Assembly (NCBI GenBank): GCA_016199665.1
Contig: JACQGG010000127.1
Location: 1-11,961 of the forward strand
Origin: Acidobacteriota bacterium
GTDB lineage: Bacteria; Acidobacteriota; UBA6911; JACQSX01
Direction of reading: 5' to 3'
Length of the DNA: 11,961 nucleotides
Position numbers and translations under genes: made by a program. Below, piece after piece: positions 1 to 6,234 of this stretch (positions are counted from its first letter, which is position 1; the number at the start of each line of letters is the position of its first letter). The notes beneath the pieces were generated by a model that worked only from the letters and a program-made list of their open reading frames with translations, was not told the origin of the DNA and did no database searches.

Positions 1-221
1 GCCGCTTGCTGACGCGCGCGGTTCGGGCAGTGACACAAGGATGCACCGGCCCGTTACCACTTGGGCAACACGCGCAGCCCTCACGGCTCCGGTAGAGTCG
101 AGATGTGGCGCGGAGGGTTAGGACAAGCCTATCTGTTGCCGGCTCTTTCGTCTGCCGGTGCCTCACTAGCTCGACCGTACCCCGTTTCCACATCCCGCTC
201 ATCGAACTAGGACCAAATCAA

Positions 222-238
222 ATCGAAGATCGAAGATC
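222..238. repeat. Heptamer tandem repeat ATCGAAG
   Basis: Two perfect tandem copies of ATCGAAG are followed by a partial third (ATC). The flanking bases (AAATCA before, AAAATCGAAAG just after) look like decayed copies. This is one of four places in the window where a spacer shows a 7-base period. Confidence 0.7.
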
Positions 239-367
239 ACAAGTGGAAAATCGAAAGTTGCAAACGGCATTCTTTCCATTGTTTGAGCCTCTGCCGGATT
301 CATTGGATTGCTGAACCGGCGCTGGCGGGAGAATGCGGTTGGCGATCTGAGCATTGCAATTTGATCC

Positions 368-410
368 GCGATTTCGCGATCTGCGATCTGCGATCTGCGA
401 TTTGCGATCT
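368..410. repeat. Heptamer tandem repeat GCGATYT
   Basis: Five contiguous heptamers of the form GCGATCT or GCGATTT run from 376 to 410. One more copy at 368-374 is separated by a single inserted C, and a lone GCGATCT lies near 343. The array ends 10 bases before the stop codon of the trpF-like gene, which is read on the opposite strand. Confidence 0.85.
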
Positions 411-419
411 TGAGTATCT

Positions 420-1079
420 TTACTGCTTGCCCTCCAGCTCCGCTTCCCGGGCGAGTTTTATGAATTCCGCTACTTTCTGCGGATTCTTGCGGAGCAGGGG
501 ATCGGTCACGCCTGAATTGACATCCACCCCAAAGGGTTCCGTGGCCCGCACAGCCCGCTGCACATTGTCGGGTTTCAGTCCACCGGCCAGAATCACCGGA
601 ATAGTCACGACTTGCACAATCTCGCGGCTCAGATTCCAGTCATGGGTTCGTCCCGTGCCACCCAGGTCCCCTTCTCCCTTGCTGTCCAATAGGAGGGCAT
701 CCACGTGGGATTCCCAGAGCCGGGCTTCCGCCACCGAGTCCCGGCTGATCACCTGAATGGTTCGGATCAGCTTCAGGTATGGCTTACTGACTCGCAGGTC
801 TGCCACATGATCGGGGGAAATTGCGCCGTGAAACTGCAGGGTTGAAGCAGGAACCTGCCGCAGCAACTCCTCGATTTCCTGCGGCTGGGAGAGCGTGGTA
901 ACCAGGACTGTTGAGACATACGGAGGGACGATGCCGATAATTTCGCGGGCTTCAGAGGGGGAAATATAACAGGGAACGGAAGGTGGGACACCGCAAAGAA
1001 ATCCGAGCGCGCTGGCGCCGGCACGCACGCACAGCGCCGCATCGGTCGCACTGCGTATTCCACAGATTTTAACCCGCAC
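420..1079 (-). CDS. trpF: Phosphoribosylanthranilate isomerase (TrpF-like, divergent)
   Basis: TrpF is a (beta/alpha)8-barrel enzyme that isomerises N-(5'-phosphoribosyl)anthranilate in tryptophan synthesis in the cytosol. Family marks seen: the N-terminal KICGI strand with the catalytic Cys (residue 6), QFHG near 82, LLLDS with the catalytic Asp (about 132), the GGTGRTHDW phosphate loop, ILAGGLKPDNV and GVDVNSGV. I start it at the GTG at 1079 because GGAGG lies 6 bases upstream; a TTG two codons earlier sits almost on top of that site. This gives 219 residues, normal for the family. Odd points: the Arg that usually follows the FYP-S-K/P loop (Arg36 in the Thermotoga enzyme) is replaced by Cys in PPSVPCYISP, and the late SGVE-PG-KD segment reads SGVTDPLLRKNP. 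No other trp gene is nearby. It may be a functional paralogue of true TrpF rather than the pathway enzyme. Confidence 0.85.
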   Translation of the reverse strand: MRVKICGIRSATDAALCVRAGASALGFLCGVPPSVPCYISPSEAREIIGIVPPYVSTVLVTTLSQPQEIEELLRQVPASTLQFHGAISPDHVADLRVSKPYLKLIRTIQVISRDSVAEARLWESHVDALLLDSKGEGDLGGTGRTHDWNLSREIVQVVTIPVILAGGLKPDNVQRAVRATEPFGVDVNSGVTDPLLRKNPQKVAEFIKLAREAELEGKQ

Positions 1080-1081
1080 GC

Positions 1082-1282
1082 TCAACCTCCCTCGAGCTCA
1101 ACAATCCACTCCAGGTCGAGGAACCGCTGCCTGAACGCCTCGCCCTGTGCTCTGATACTGAAATGGATCTCCTCCAGAGTACCAGCCGACTTGGCGACTG
1201 ACAAGAATGCCGCGCCGGGGACGCCGGGGACGCTGGCAATCCCGGCGACCGGCCGGCAATATCCGCCTCGTCGCGCCGGCAA
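1082..1282 (-). CDS. Possible small ORF or gene remnant upstream of trpF-like gene
   Basis: A 66-codon frame with a TTG start ends 2 bases before the preferred GTG start of the trpF-like gene, so the two could be co-translated. Its last 35 or so codons look coding: mostly G or C in third positions and an ordinary residue mix (TLEEIHFSIRAQ then FRQRFLDLEWIVE). The upstream half is rich in Gly, Ala, Pro and Val and has no good ribosome site. The frame stays open back to a stop at 1394-1396 without an ATG or GTG. I do not recognise the family. It could be a truncated remnant, the end of a gene whose start was lost, or chance. Confidence 0.3.
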   Translation of the reverse strand: MPARRGGYCRPVAGIASVPGVPGAAFLSVAKSAGTLEEIHFSIRAQGEAFRQRFLDLEWIVELEGG

Positions 1283-1390
1283 GACAACTGCCGTTGTCCC
1301 GGCGCTCCCAGCCGGTTGCGGCTCGGATGGGGCAACAATGCCTGCCTTGAGGATGTTGTGACATCTCGGGCTGTCGCCGGCGGTTGCTGA
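1083..1390. other. Spacer between divergent trpF-like and trmJ genes
   Basis: Apart from the doubtful small minus-strand frame described at 1082-1282, I see no RNA gene or recognisable promoter here. The sequence is GC-rich. Both flanking genes are read outward from it, so their promoters should lie here, but no convincing -35/-10 pair stands out. Confidence 0.5.
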
Positions 1391-2149
1391 ATGTTATTCT
1401 TTATCACCATCAAGATGCCGGCAAATCAAATCACCCCTCAGGCTGTCTTCATCCTTGTCCGTCCCCAGTTTTCCGGCAACCTGGGCTCGATCGCCCGTGT
1501 GCTGCGCAACTTCGGGCAGAAGGAGTTGCGGCTGGTCTCTCCGGCGGCGCGCTGGACAGAGGAAGCGCGCCGGATGGCCGTGGGAGCGGATCCGCTGGTA
1601 GAACAGGCGCAGCGCTTCACATCGCTGGAAGAAGCCGTCGCAGATCTGCAATGGACCCTGGCCACAGCATCCCTGAGAGCGCGATCCCGGGCGGAGGGAA
1701 TACCCTTGCGCCAGGCCATGCCCCGGATTGCCAAGAGAGCTCAAGCCAACCGCCTTGGTTTTGTTTTTGGCCCGGAGGCCTCAGGCCTGACAGCTCGCGA
1801 GATCGGGCTTTGCCGCTCCCTGGTTTACATTCCCGCATCCAGATCCCATCCGACGCTGAACCTGGCTCAAGCGGTCGCGATCGTGGCTTATGAACTGTTC
1901 CTGACCGTCGTGACGGCCAGGAGGGCACGGTCGCTTGCGTCAAGCGCGTCGATGGAGGGGATGTTTTCACATCTGCAAGAGGCTCTCTTTCAAATTGGAT
2001 TCTTGCATGAAAACAATCCGGACCGGATGCTCCGGCTGATCTGCCGCATCCTCTCGCGCGCCGAGTTGAGCGAAGGGGAAGTTGTAATCATGAGAGGAAT
2101 CTTCCGGCAAATCCTCTGGGCGGCGAAGAAGAATGATGGGCGAGAGTGA
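1391..2149 (+). CDS. trmJ: RNA 2'-O-methyltransferase, TrmJ/SpoU (SPOUT) family
   Basis: SPOUT-fold, SAM-dependent enzymes of this type methylate the ribose 2'-OH; TrmJ acts on position 32 of the tRNA anticodon loop. Three family motifs are visible: motif 1 with the catalytic Arg in NLGSIARVLRNFG (30-42), motif 2 FGPEASGLT (126-134), and motif 3 HPTLNLAQAVAIVAYEL (153-169), which forms the trefoil knot for SAM. A helical C-terminal segment (about 195-245, ending in RGIFRQILWAAK) is the TrmJ-type extension. The start is uncertain: the ATG at 1391 adds eight residues (MLFFITIK), while the ATG at 1415 gives a more usual N-terminus. Neither has a clear Shine-Dalgarno site. The gene converges with the aminotransferase gene, leaving a 66-base spacer. 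The family is secure; the exact target base is inferred from TrmJ-like length and motifs. Confidence 0.9.
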   Translation: MLFFITIKMPANQITPQAVFILVRPQFSGNLGSIARVLRNFGQKELRLVSPAARWTEEARRMAVGADPLVEQAQRFTSLEEAVADLQWTLATASLRARSRAEGIPLRQAMPRIAKRAQANRLGFVFGPEASGLTAREIGLCRSLVYIPASRSHPTLNLAQAVAIVAYELFLTVVTARRARSLASSASMEGMFSHLQEALFQIGFLHENNPDRMLRLICRILSRAELSEGEVVIMRGIFRQILWAAKKNDGRE

Positions 2150-2215
2150 ATTCCAGGGCAAACAGTCTATGAGCTCTCGGAGCGCCTGGCCGACTCAGCA
2201 GAAAAATCTCCATCC

Positions 2216-3430
<1,215 letters not shown>

Positions 3431-3748
3431 GCGAATCCTCTCATTTGAAGAAAACAAGGATATTGAAAAGGGGCAAAAGGAGAAAGGCAAAAAAGCGGCA
3501 CGGCTCATTTCGATTCAGGACAAGGGGCCAACCGCATCGCTTTCAGTCCCGTGGACCCGGCTTCTCACCTGAGTCGCGGCTCTGCAGCTTTGAGATCTTT
3601 TCGGCCTTCGCGGTGGGAAGTTGCCGCACGCTCTATACCTCCGGCAGATCCGGCCGAAAAAAGGGGACCGTGTGAAACGCTGTGTTAAAATGGAGTTGTT
3701 ATACGCGAGAGAAATTGACACAGAAATTGGGGTAGGGGGCAGGCGGCC
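3431..3748. other. Divergent spacer between aminotransferase and Fe-S carrier genes
   Basis: No gene is recognised here. Near the aminotransferase start it carries a purine-rich stretch with a 7-base period (3465-3492). Near 3655-3750 the sequence is AT-richer (TTAAAAT, TTATACG, TTGACA), as expected of a promoter for the rightward gene, but I cannot assign one convincing -35/-10 pair. Both flanking genes must be transcribed outward from this spacer. Confidence 0.5.
3465..3492. repeat. Imperfect heptamer repeat GGCAAAA-like
   Basis: Consecutive 7-base units GGCAAAA (3472-3478), GGAGAAA (3479-3485) and GGCAAAA (3486-3492), preceded by related GAAAAGG, give a purine-rich run with a 7-base period just upstream of the aminotransferase start. 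This sequence creates the spurious N-terminal extension of that gene's open frame. Confidence 0.6.
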
Positions 3749-4072
3749 ATGGCAATTACGATCACTGAAAAAGCGGCGGGGCAAATCAAGGAACTGATGC
3801 GCAAGCACAATGTCACAGAAGGCGGATTGCGCGTGGGCGTTAAGGGCGGAGGATGCTCCGGGCTGATGTACAGCATGGACCTGGAATCAAACGAGCGGCC
3901 CGGCGATCAGGTGTTCGAGACCGACGGGGTCAAGGTATTTTGCGACATGAAAAGCTACCTGTACCTGGACAACATGACACTGGATTACTCCGAAGGGCTC
4001 ATGCAAAAGGGATTTGTCTTCAACAACCCCAACGCGACCCACAGTTGCGGGTGCGGCCAGTCGTTTTCCTAG
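3749..4072 (+). CDS. iscA: A-type iron-sulfur cluster carrier (IscA/SufA/ErpA family)
   Basis: Small cytosolic carrier that binds and delivers Fe-S clusters to apoproteins. It is 107 residues long, the normal size. The three conserved cluster-ligand cysteines are present: Cys36 in KGGGCSGLMY, and Cys100 and Cys102 in HSCGCGQSF. There is an extra Cys65. The start ATG has AGGGGG nine bases upstream and AGGCGG closer in. No isc or suf partner genes are in the window, so it stands alone, as ErpA or orphan IscA genes often do; the choice among IscA, SufA and ErpA is not resolved. The sequence looks complete and intact. Confidence 0.95.
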   Translation: MAITITEKAAGQIKELMRKHNVTEGGLRVGVKGGGCSGLMYSMDLESNERPGDQVFETDGVKVFCDMKSYLYLDNMTLDYSEGLMQKGFVFNNPNATHSCGCGQSFS

Positions 4073-4122
4073 CCTTGGAGTGCGACCCCTGCCCAGGCGC
4101 GGCATTCGCGGCACCCAAGCCC

Positions 4123-4166
4123 CTGACCCCTGGACCCGTTGCCGCTGACCCCTGGACCCGTTGCCG
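4123..4166. repeat. 22-bp tandem duplication
   Basis: A 22-base unit starting CTGACCCCTGG and ending CCCGTTGCCG is repeated exactly twice (4123-4144 and 4145-4166). It is followed by a decayed third start (CTAACCCCGG). It lies in the short GC-rich spacer between the convergent Fe-S carrier and folB genes, so it falls in the 3' region of both transcripts. Confidence 0.9.
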
Positions 4167-4190
4167 CTAACCCCGGCAGGCGCAGTCCCC

Positions 4191-4547
4191 TTATTTCTTT
4201 CTAAGGATTTCCACTCCCACTGAGCTCAGCTTCCCCTGGAGCGGAAGAGGGACTTTCTCCACAAACACCCGGACCTCACGCACAGGGGGGTAACCAAGCG
4301 CCGCTGCAGCCACAGCATCCGCGAAACTTTCCACAAGATGATATTCGCGAACCCCGGCAATCTCGCAAATTTCGCGACAGAGCCGGGTGTAGTCAACCGT
4401 GTCCTGAACGGCATCAGAACGGGCGGCGACGCTCAGATCCAGCATCAGGTCCAGATCCACAAGGCAAACCTGCGGATAGAGTCGCTCAACGGCATCGACG
4501 CCGATCTTCAGCTCGCACTTCAGCCCCCGCACCGCGATTTTGTCCAT
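4191..4547 (-). CDS. folB: Dihydroneopterin aldolase FolB
   Basis: Cleaves 7,8-dihydroneopterin to 6-hydroxymethyl-dihydropterin and glycolaldehyde in folate synthesis; cytosolic, usually octameric. The 118-residue product has the family pattern: GVDAVERLYPQ with the conserved Glu21, DLDLMLDLS, VDYTRLC with Tyr53, HLVESFADAVA with the pterin-binding Glu73, the catalytic Lys98 in VFVEKVP, and the closing SSVGVEILR. Length is normal. GGGAG about ten bases before the ATG can serve as ribosome site. Other folate genes (folP, folK) are not in the window. A strong terminator just upstream (4595-4620) separates it from the exoribonuclease gene, so it probably has its own promoter in the short gap or depends on read-through. 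Confidence 0.95.
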   Translation of the reverse strand: MDKIAVRGLKCELKIGVDAVERLYPQVCLVDLDLMLDLSVAARSDAVQDTVDYTRLCREICEIAGVREYHLVESFADAVAAAALGYPPVREVRVFVEKVPLPLQGKLSSVGVEILRKK

Positions 4548-4584
4548 TCTCTTGAAACTCCCACAACTTTGACCCTATTGGCGC

Positions 4585-4700
4585 AGGAAAAGAAATCGGG
4601 TGCCCCGAAGGGCACCCGATTGTTAAAGGAGGTGAGTTATCCAATAAGATGCATCTCATTCAAAAAAGTTGCCTGTCTTAAATAAGACCTATTATTTCAA
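4585..4700 (-). ncRNA. Candidate small RNA with anti-Shine-Dalgarno motif
   Basis: On the minus strand an AT-rich tract (about 4710 down to 4637) with weak dyads precedes TCACCTCCTTT (4635-4625), an exact 11-base match to the 3' tail of 16S rRNA. This is followed at once by an intrinsic terminator with a UUCG tetraloop. Dyads seen: GTCTTA/TAAGAC at 4675-4688, the palindrome AGATGCATCT at 4647-4656, and ATTATT/AATAAT at 4691-4704. No reading frame of note crosses it. The pattern (structured 5' part, unpaired C/U-rich seed, terminator) resembles trans-acting sRNAs that target ribosome-binding sites. The 5' end and promoter are not identifiable, so the right boundary is a guess. It could equally be only the 3' UTR of the exoribonuclease gene. 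Confidence 0.35.
4586..4620 (-). terminator. Intrinsic terminator with UUCG tetraloop
   Basis: An 11-bp perfect stem (ATCGGGTGCCC at 4595-4605 with GGGCACCCGAT at 4610-4620) encloses a 4-base loop that reads TTCG on the minus strand, closed by C-G. The tail on the minus strand is TTCTTTTCC. It ends transcription coming from the exoribonuclease gene or from the candidate small RNA, ahead of folB. Confidence 0.85.
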
Positions 4701-4749
4701 TAATTTACACGTCATCTATAAGATGGGCCGGGCAGGGTTCTTCTGTCAG

Positions 4750-5922
4750 TCACCCCGTCCCGCTCTTCTCAGGCGGAGAGGGTGAGTTGCTTGCCTTTGA
4801 CGCGCCGTCGGCTGCCGGTGGCTCAGAAGGAGCAGAAGAATGCCGGCGCCTGTAAAGAACCCGGCCGAGAATCCGGTCATAGCCGGTGAACGGTCCCGAC
4901 CCGCGATGCGACTGAAGGACACCCTGCAGATGATTGGCCTTGGCATCGAGATCGTCCAGATAATGCAGGATGAGCGCTTCCAAAATCTTGGGACGCTTGG
5001 GGCTTCCCCAGTCATAGTCCCCCTGATGGCTCAAGATCATGTGCTCCAGGAGAAGCAGCTTCTCCTCGGGAAAGCCCGCAATCGCGCCCGCTTCCGCGCG
5101 CACCAGATCCCGCCCCAAAATGATGTGTCCCACCAGCCGGCCGGCGACGGTATATTCAATGGCCGGAGCCGGGGTCAGTTCTTCCAGCTTCCCGATATCG
5201 TGCAGAATCCCGCCGGCAATCAGCAGGTCCTTCTCCACTTCGGGATACTTGCCGGCGAAATAAACGCAGTTTTCCGTCACCGAAAGCACATGTTCGAGAA
5301 ACCCTCCCCGGTAGCCATGGTGAATCTCCTGGGCCGCCGGATAGTATTTAAACCGCTCCTCGGTGCGCTTCAGAATATTTGCGAGAAGCGGGCGCATGAA
5401 CCGATCCGTCACCTCCCGATCCACCAGCGCCCCAAGCTGCCGCCACATCGAATCGATGTCATAGCGCGTGGAAATCACGCAGTTGGATTCATCAAACCCC
5501 TGCTGCCGGTCCGCCTCTGTCGTTTTTCGGATTCTCTCAACGATCAACTGCAAGGCGCCGCGATATTCGTCCAGCCGGCCCTTGACTTTGACATAATCTC
5601 CAGGTTGCAACTCCCGCATCGGCTCTTCCACATCCCAGATCCTTGCTTCGATTGTTCCACTTCGATCCTGCAGTTCCAAAGTGAGATACTCTTCACCGCT
5701 CTTCCGGATGCGAGTTGACAAATTTCTTATGAGGGCAAAGGCCACCACAACCTGGCCGACCTCAAAATCAGAGATCAATGGGCGCTTCACGGTTCGGTTC
5801 AGAAATAGTGAAAACTCGCGCACTAACCAACGCCGAGACTCACGGGTCACAGAGTCTTGGAGGAGATTGCCCGTGCCACTGATCTCCGGGGGGCCGACCG
5901 GCCTCCCCTTCAGACGCCTCAC
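4750..5922 (-). CDS. yhaM: 3'-5' exoribonuclease, YhaM family (OB-fold + HD domain)
   Basis: YhaM-type enzymes degrade RNA from the 3' end and act in mRNA turnover. The order matches the family: an OB-fold nucleic-acid-binding domain (about 50-131: ISDFEVGQVVVAFALIRN, RSGTIEARIWD, GDYVKVKGRLDEY), then a metal-dependent HD domain with LEHVLSV (His211), ILHDIGKLEEL (His241-Asp242), VGHIILG (His266), EHMILSHQGDYDWGSPKRP (His294, His299) and LHYLDDLDAK. The typical FTGYDRILGRVLY end follows, then a Ser/Pro-rich tail of about 30 residues that looks disordered. The 390 residues include an N-terminal extension of about 45. The GTG start overlaps the stop of the upstream selenoprotein gene as GTGA, which supports this start and suggests translational coupling; a later GTG before KRPLISDF is the alternative. 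The terminator at 4586-4620 follows the gene. Confidence 0.9.
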   Translation of the reverse strand: MRRLKGRPVGPPEISGTGNLLQDSVTRESRRWLVREFSLFLNRTVKRPLISDFEVGQVVVAFALIRNLSTRIRKSGEEYLTLELQDRSGTIEARIWDVEEPMRELQPGDYVKVKGRLDEYRGALQLIVERIRKTTEADRQQGFDESNCVISTRYDIDSMWRQLGALVDREVTDRFMRPLLANILKRTEERFKYYPAAQEIHHGYRGGFLEHVLSVTENCVYFAGKYPEVEKDLLIAGGILHDIGKLEELTPAPAIEYTVAGRLVGHIILGRDLVRAEAGAIAGFPEEKLLLLEHMILSHQGDYDWGSPKRPKILEALILHYLDDLDAKANHLQGVLQSHRGSGPFTGYDRILGRVLYRRRHSSAPSEPPAADGASKASNSPSPPEKSGTG

Positions 5923-6128
5923 GTGCCGCCAAACCCGATGCTGATCTTCCCCTGTTCATCGATAACAGGAACGCTTCGGCGCCCGCGGCTGAGCTTCAAC
6001 ATCTCCTGCAGCCGGACGTTGTCCCGTATCACGTCAAAGTACTCGACTTGGTAGCCTCTCCTGGCAAAGTCCTCACGGGCTGCCGTGGTGTGAGGTCAAG
6101 TTGCCTTCCCATAAATGCGGACTTTCAT
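5919..6128 (-). CDS. Uxx-star glutaredoxin-like selenoprotein (in-frame TGA = Sec)
   Basis: Reading 69 codons from the ATG at 6128 gives MKVRIYGKAT, then TGA (6096-6098), then PHTTAAREDFARRGY, and closes with RRSVPVIDE and SIGFGGT before the true stop. This is the small thioredoxin-fold pattern of the Uxx-star (seleno)protein family, where Sec or Cys begins the redox site (here U-P-H-T), followed by AREDxxxRG, a cis-Pro VPVI strand and an IGFGG end. These are presumed thiol-redox proteins; the partner is unknown. The sequence on both sides of the TGA fits the family without a frameshift, the gene is uninterrupted elsewhere, and hairpin-forming sequence follows the TGA. AAAGGGG directly abuts the ATG, with GGGGG 12 bases upstream. 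It overlaps the yhaM-like gene by 4 bases (GTGA). It is also the first gene after the fbp terminator. The alternative, a pseudogene with a nonsense mutation, is less likely because the TGA falls exactly at the family's Sec site. Selenium-insertion genes must be elsewhere in the genome. Confidence 0.87.
6063..6095 (-). promoter_or_regulatory. Candidate bacterial SECIS hairpin after Sec codon
   Basis: Directly after the TGA the mRNA can fold in two competing ways. One pairs CCUCAC (6095-6090) with GUGAGG (6076-6071). The other pairs GGCA (6084-6081) with UGCC (6066-6063), with bulged U residues, inner G-C pairs and an apical GUGA loop (6076-6073) starting 20 bases after the UGA. The second fits the usual bacterial SECIS layout: apical loop 16-37 bases downstream with a G at its first positions. 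I folded this by eye only. Confidence 0.55.
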
Positions 6129-6159
6129 CCCCTTTATGCCCCCAAGCCTTATCTCCGGT

Positions 6160-6200
6160 GAAAAAAGCGGCGCGCTAACTCATTGAAATGCCGCGCCGCT
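6160..6200 (-). terminator. Intrinsic terminator after fbp
   Basis: A 9-bp perfect GC-rich stem (AGCGGCGCG at 6166-6174 with CGCGCCGCT at 6192-6200) encloses a 17-base loop. On the minus strand six T residues follow the stem (complement of 6161-6166). It lies between the end of the fructose bisphosphatase gene and the start of the selenoprotein gene. Confidence 0.9.
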
Positions 6201-6234
6201 CCCTGAACGGTCGCGGTTCGGTGACGAACTTGGG

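Larger units (their letters stand above)
1..419. other. Non-coding left flank
   Basis: No convincing gene is visible on either strand in this stretch. The short open frames lack family resemblance and run through low-complexity repeats. What it does hold is two runs of 7-base tandem repeats (222-238 and 368-410, listed separately) and AT-richer sequence around 205-270. The first ~100 bases could in principle be the end of a gene lying to the left, but nothing recognisable is encoded. It is most simply a spacer downstream of the minus-strand trpF-like gene. No U-tailed terminator hairpin was found just after that gene's stop. Confidence 0.6.

Noticed and set aside
368..410. GCGATYT array as a CRISPR
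   Set aside because: Units are 7 bases and contiguous with no spacers, and there are no cas genes. It is a simple tandem repeat.
3431..3508. 26-codon N-terminal extension of the aminotransferase (apparent signal peptide)
   Set aside because: It is translated from the heptamer repeat and contains no consistent signal-peptide pattern. A ribosome site directly precedes the internal ATG at 3430, and the enzyme is cytosolic.
4600..4660. Minus-strand TCACCTCCTTT as the true 3' end of a 16S rRNA gene
   Set aside because: Upstream bases on that strand do not match the conserved 16S helix 45 region, and four extra bases split the usual GGATCACCTCC. No rRNA sequence follows in the window.
4840..5718. 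292-codon plus-strand open frame
   Set aside because: It lies entirely opposite the YhaM-like gene, has no recognisable motif, and reflects codon bias of the real minus-strand gene.
6096..6098. TGA as a sequencing error or frameshift in a broken glutaredoxin gene
   Set aside because: The frame is intact on both sides, the TGA sits at the known Sec position of the family, and potential hairpins follow. Readthrough explains it without assuming an error.
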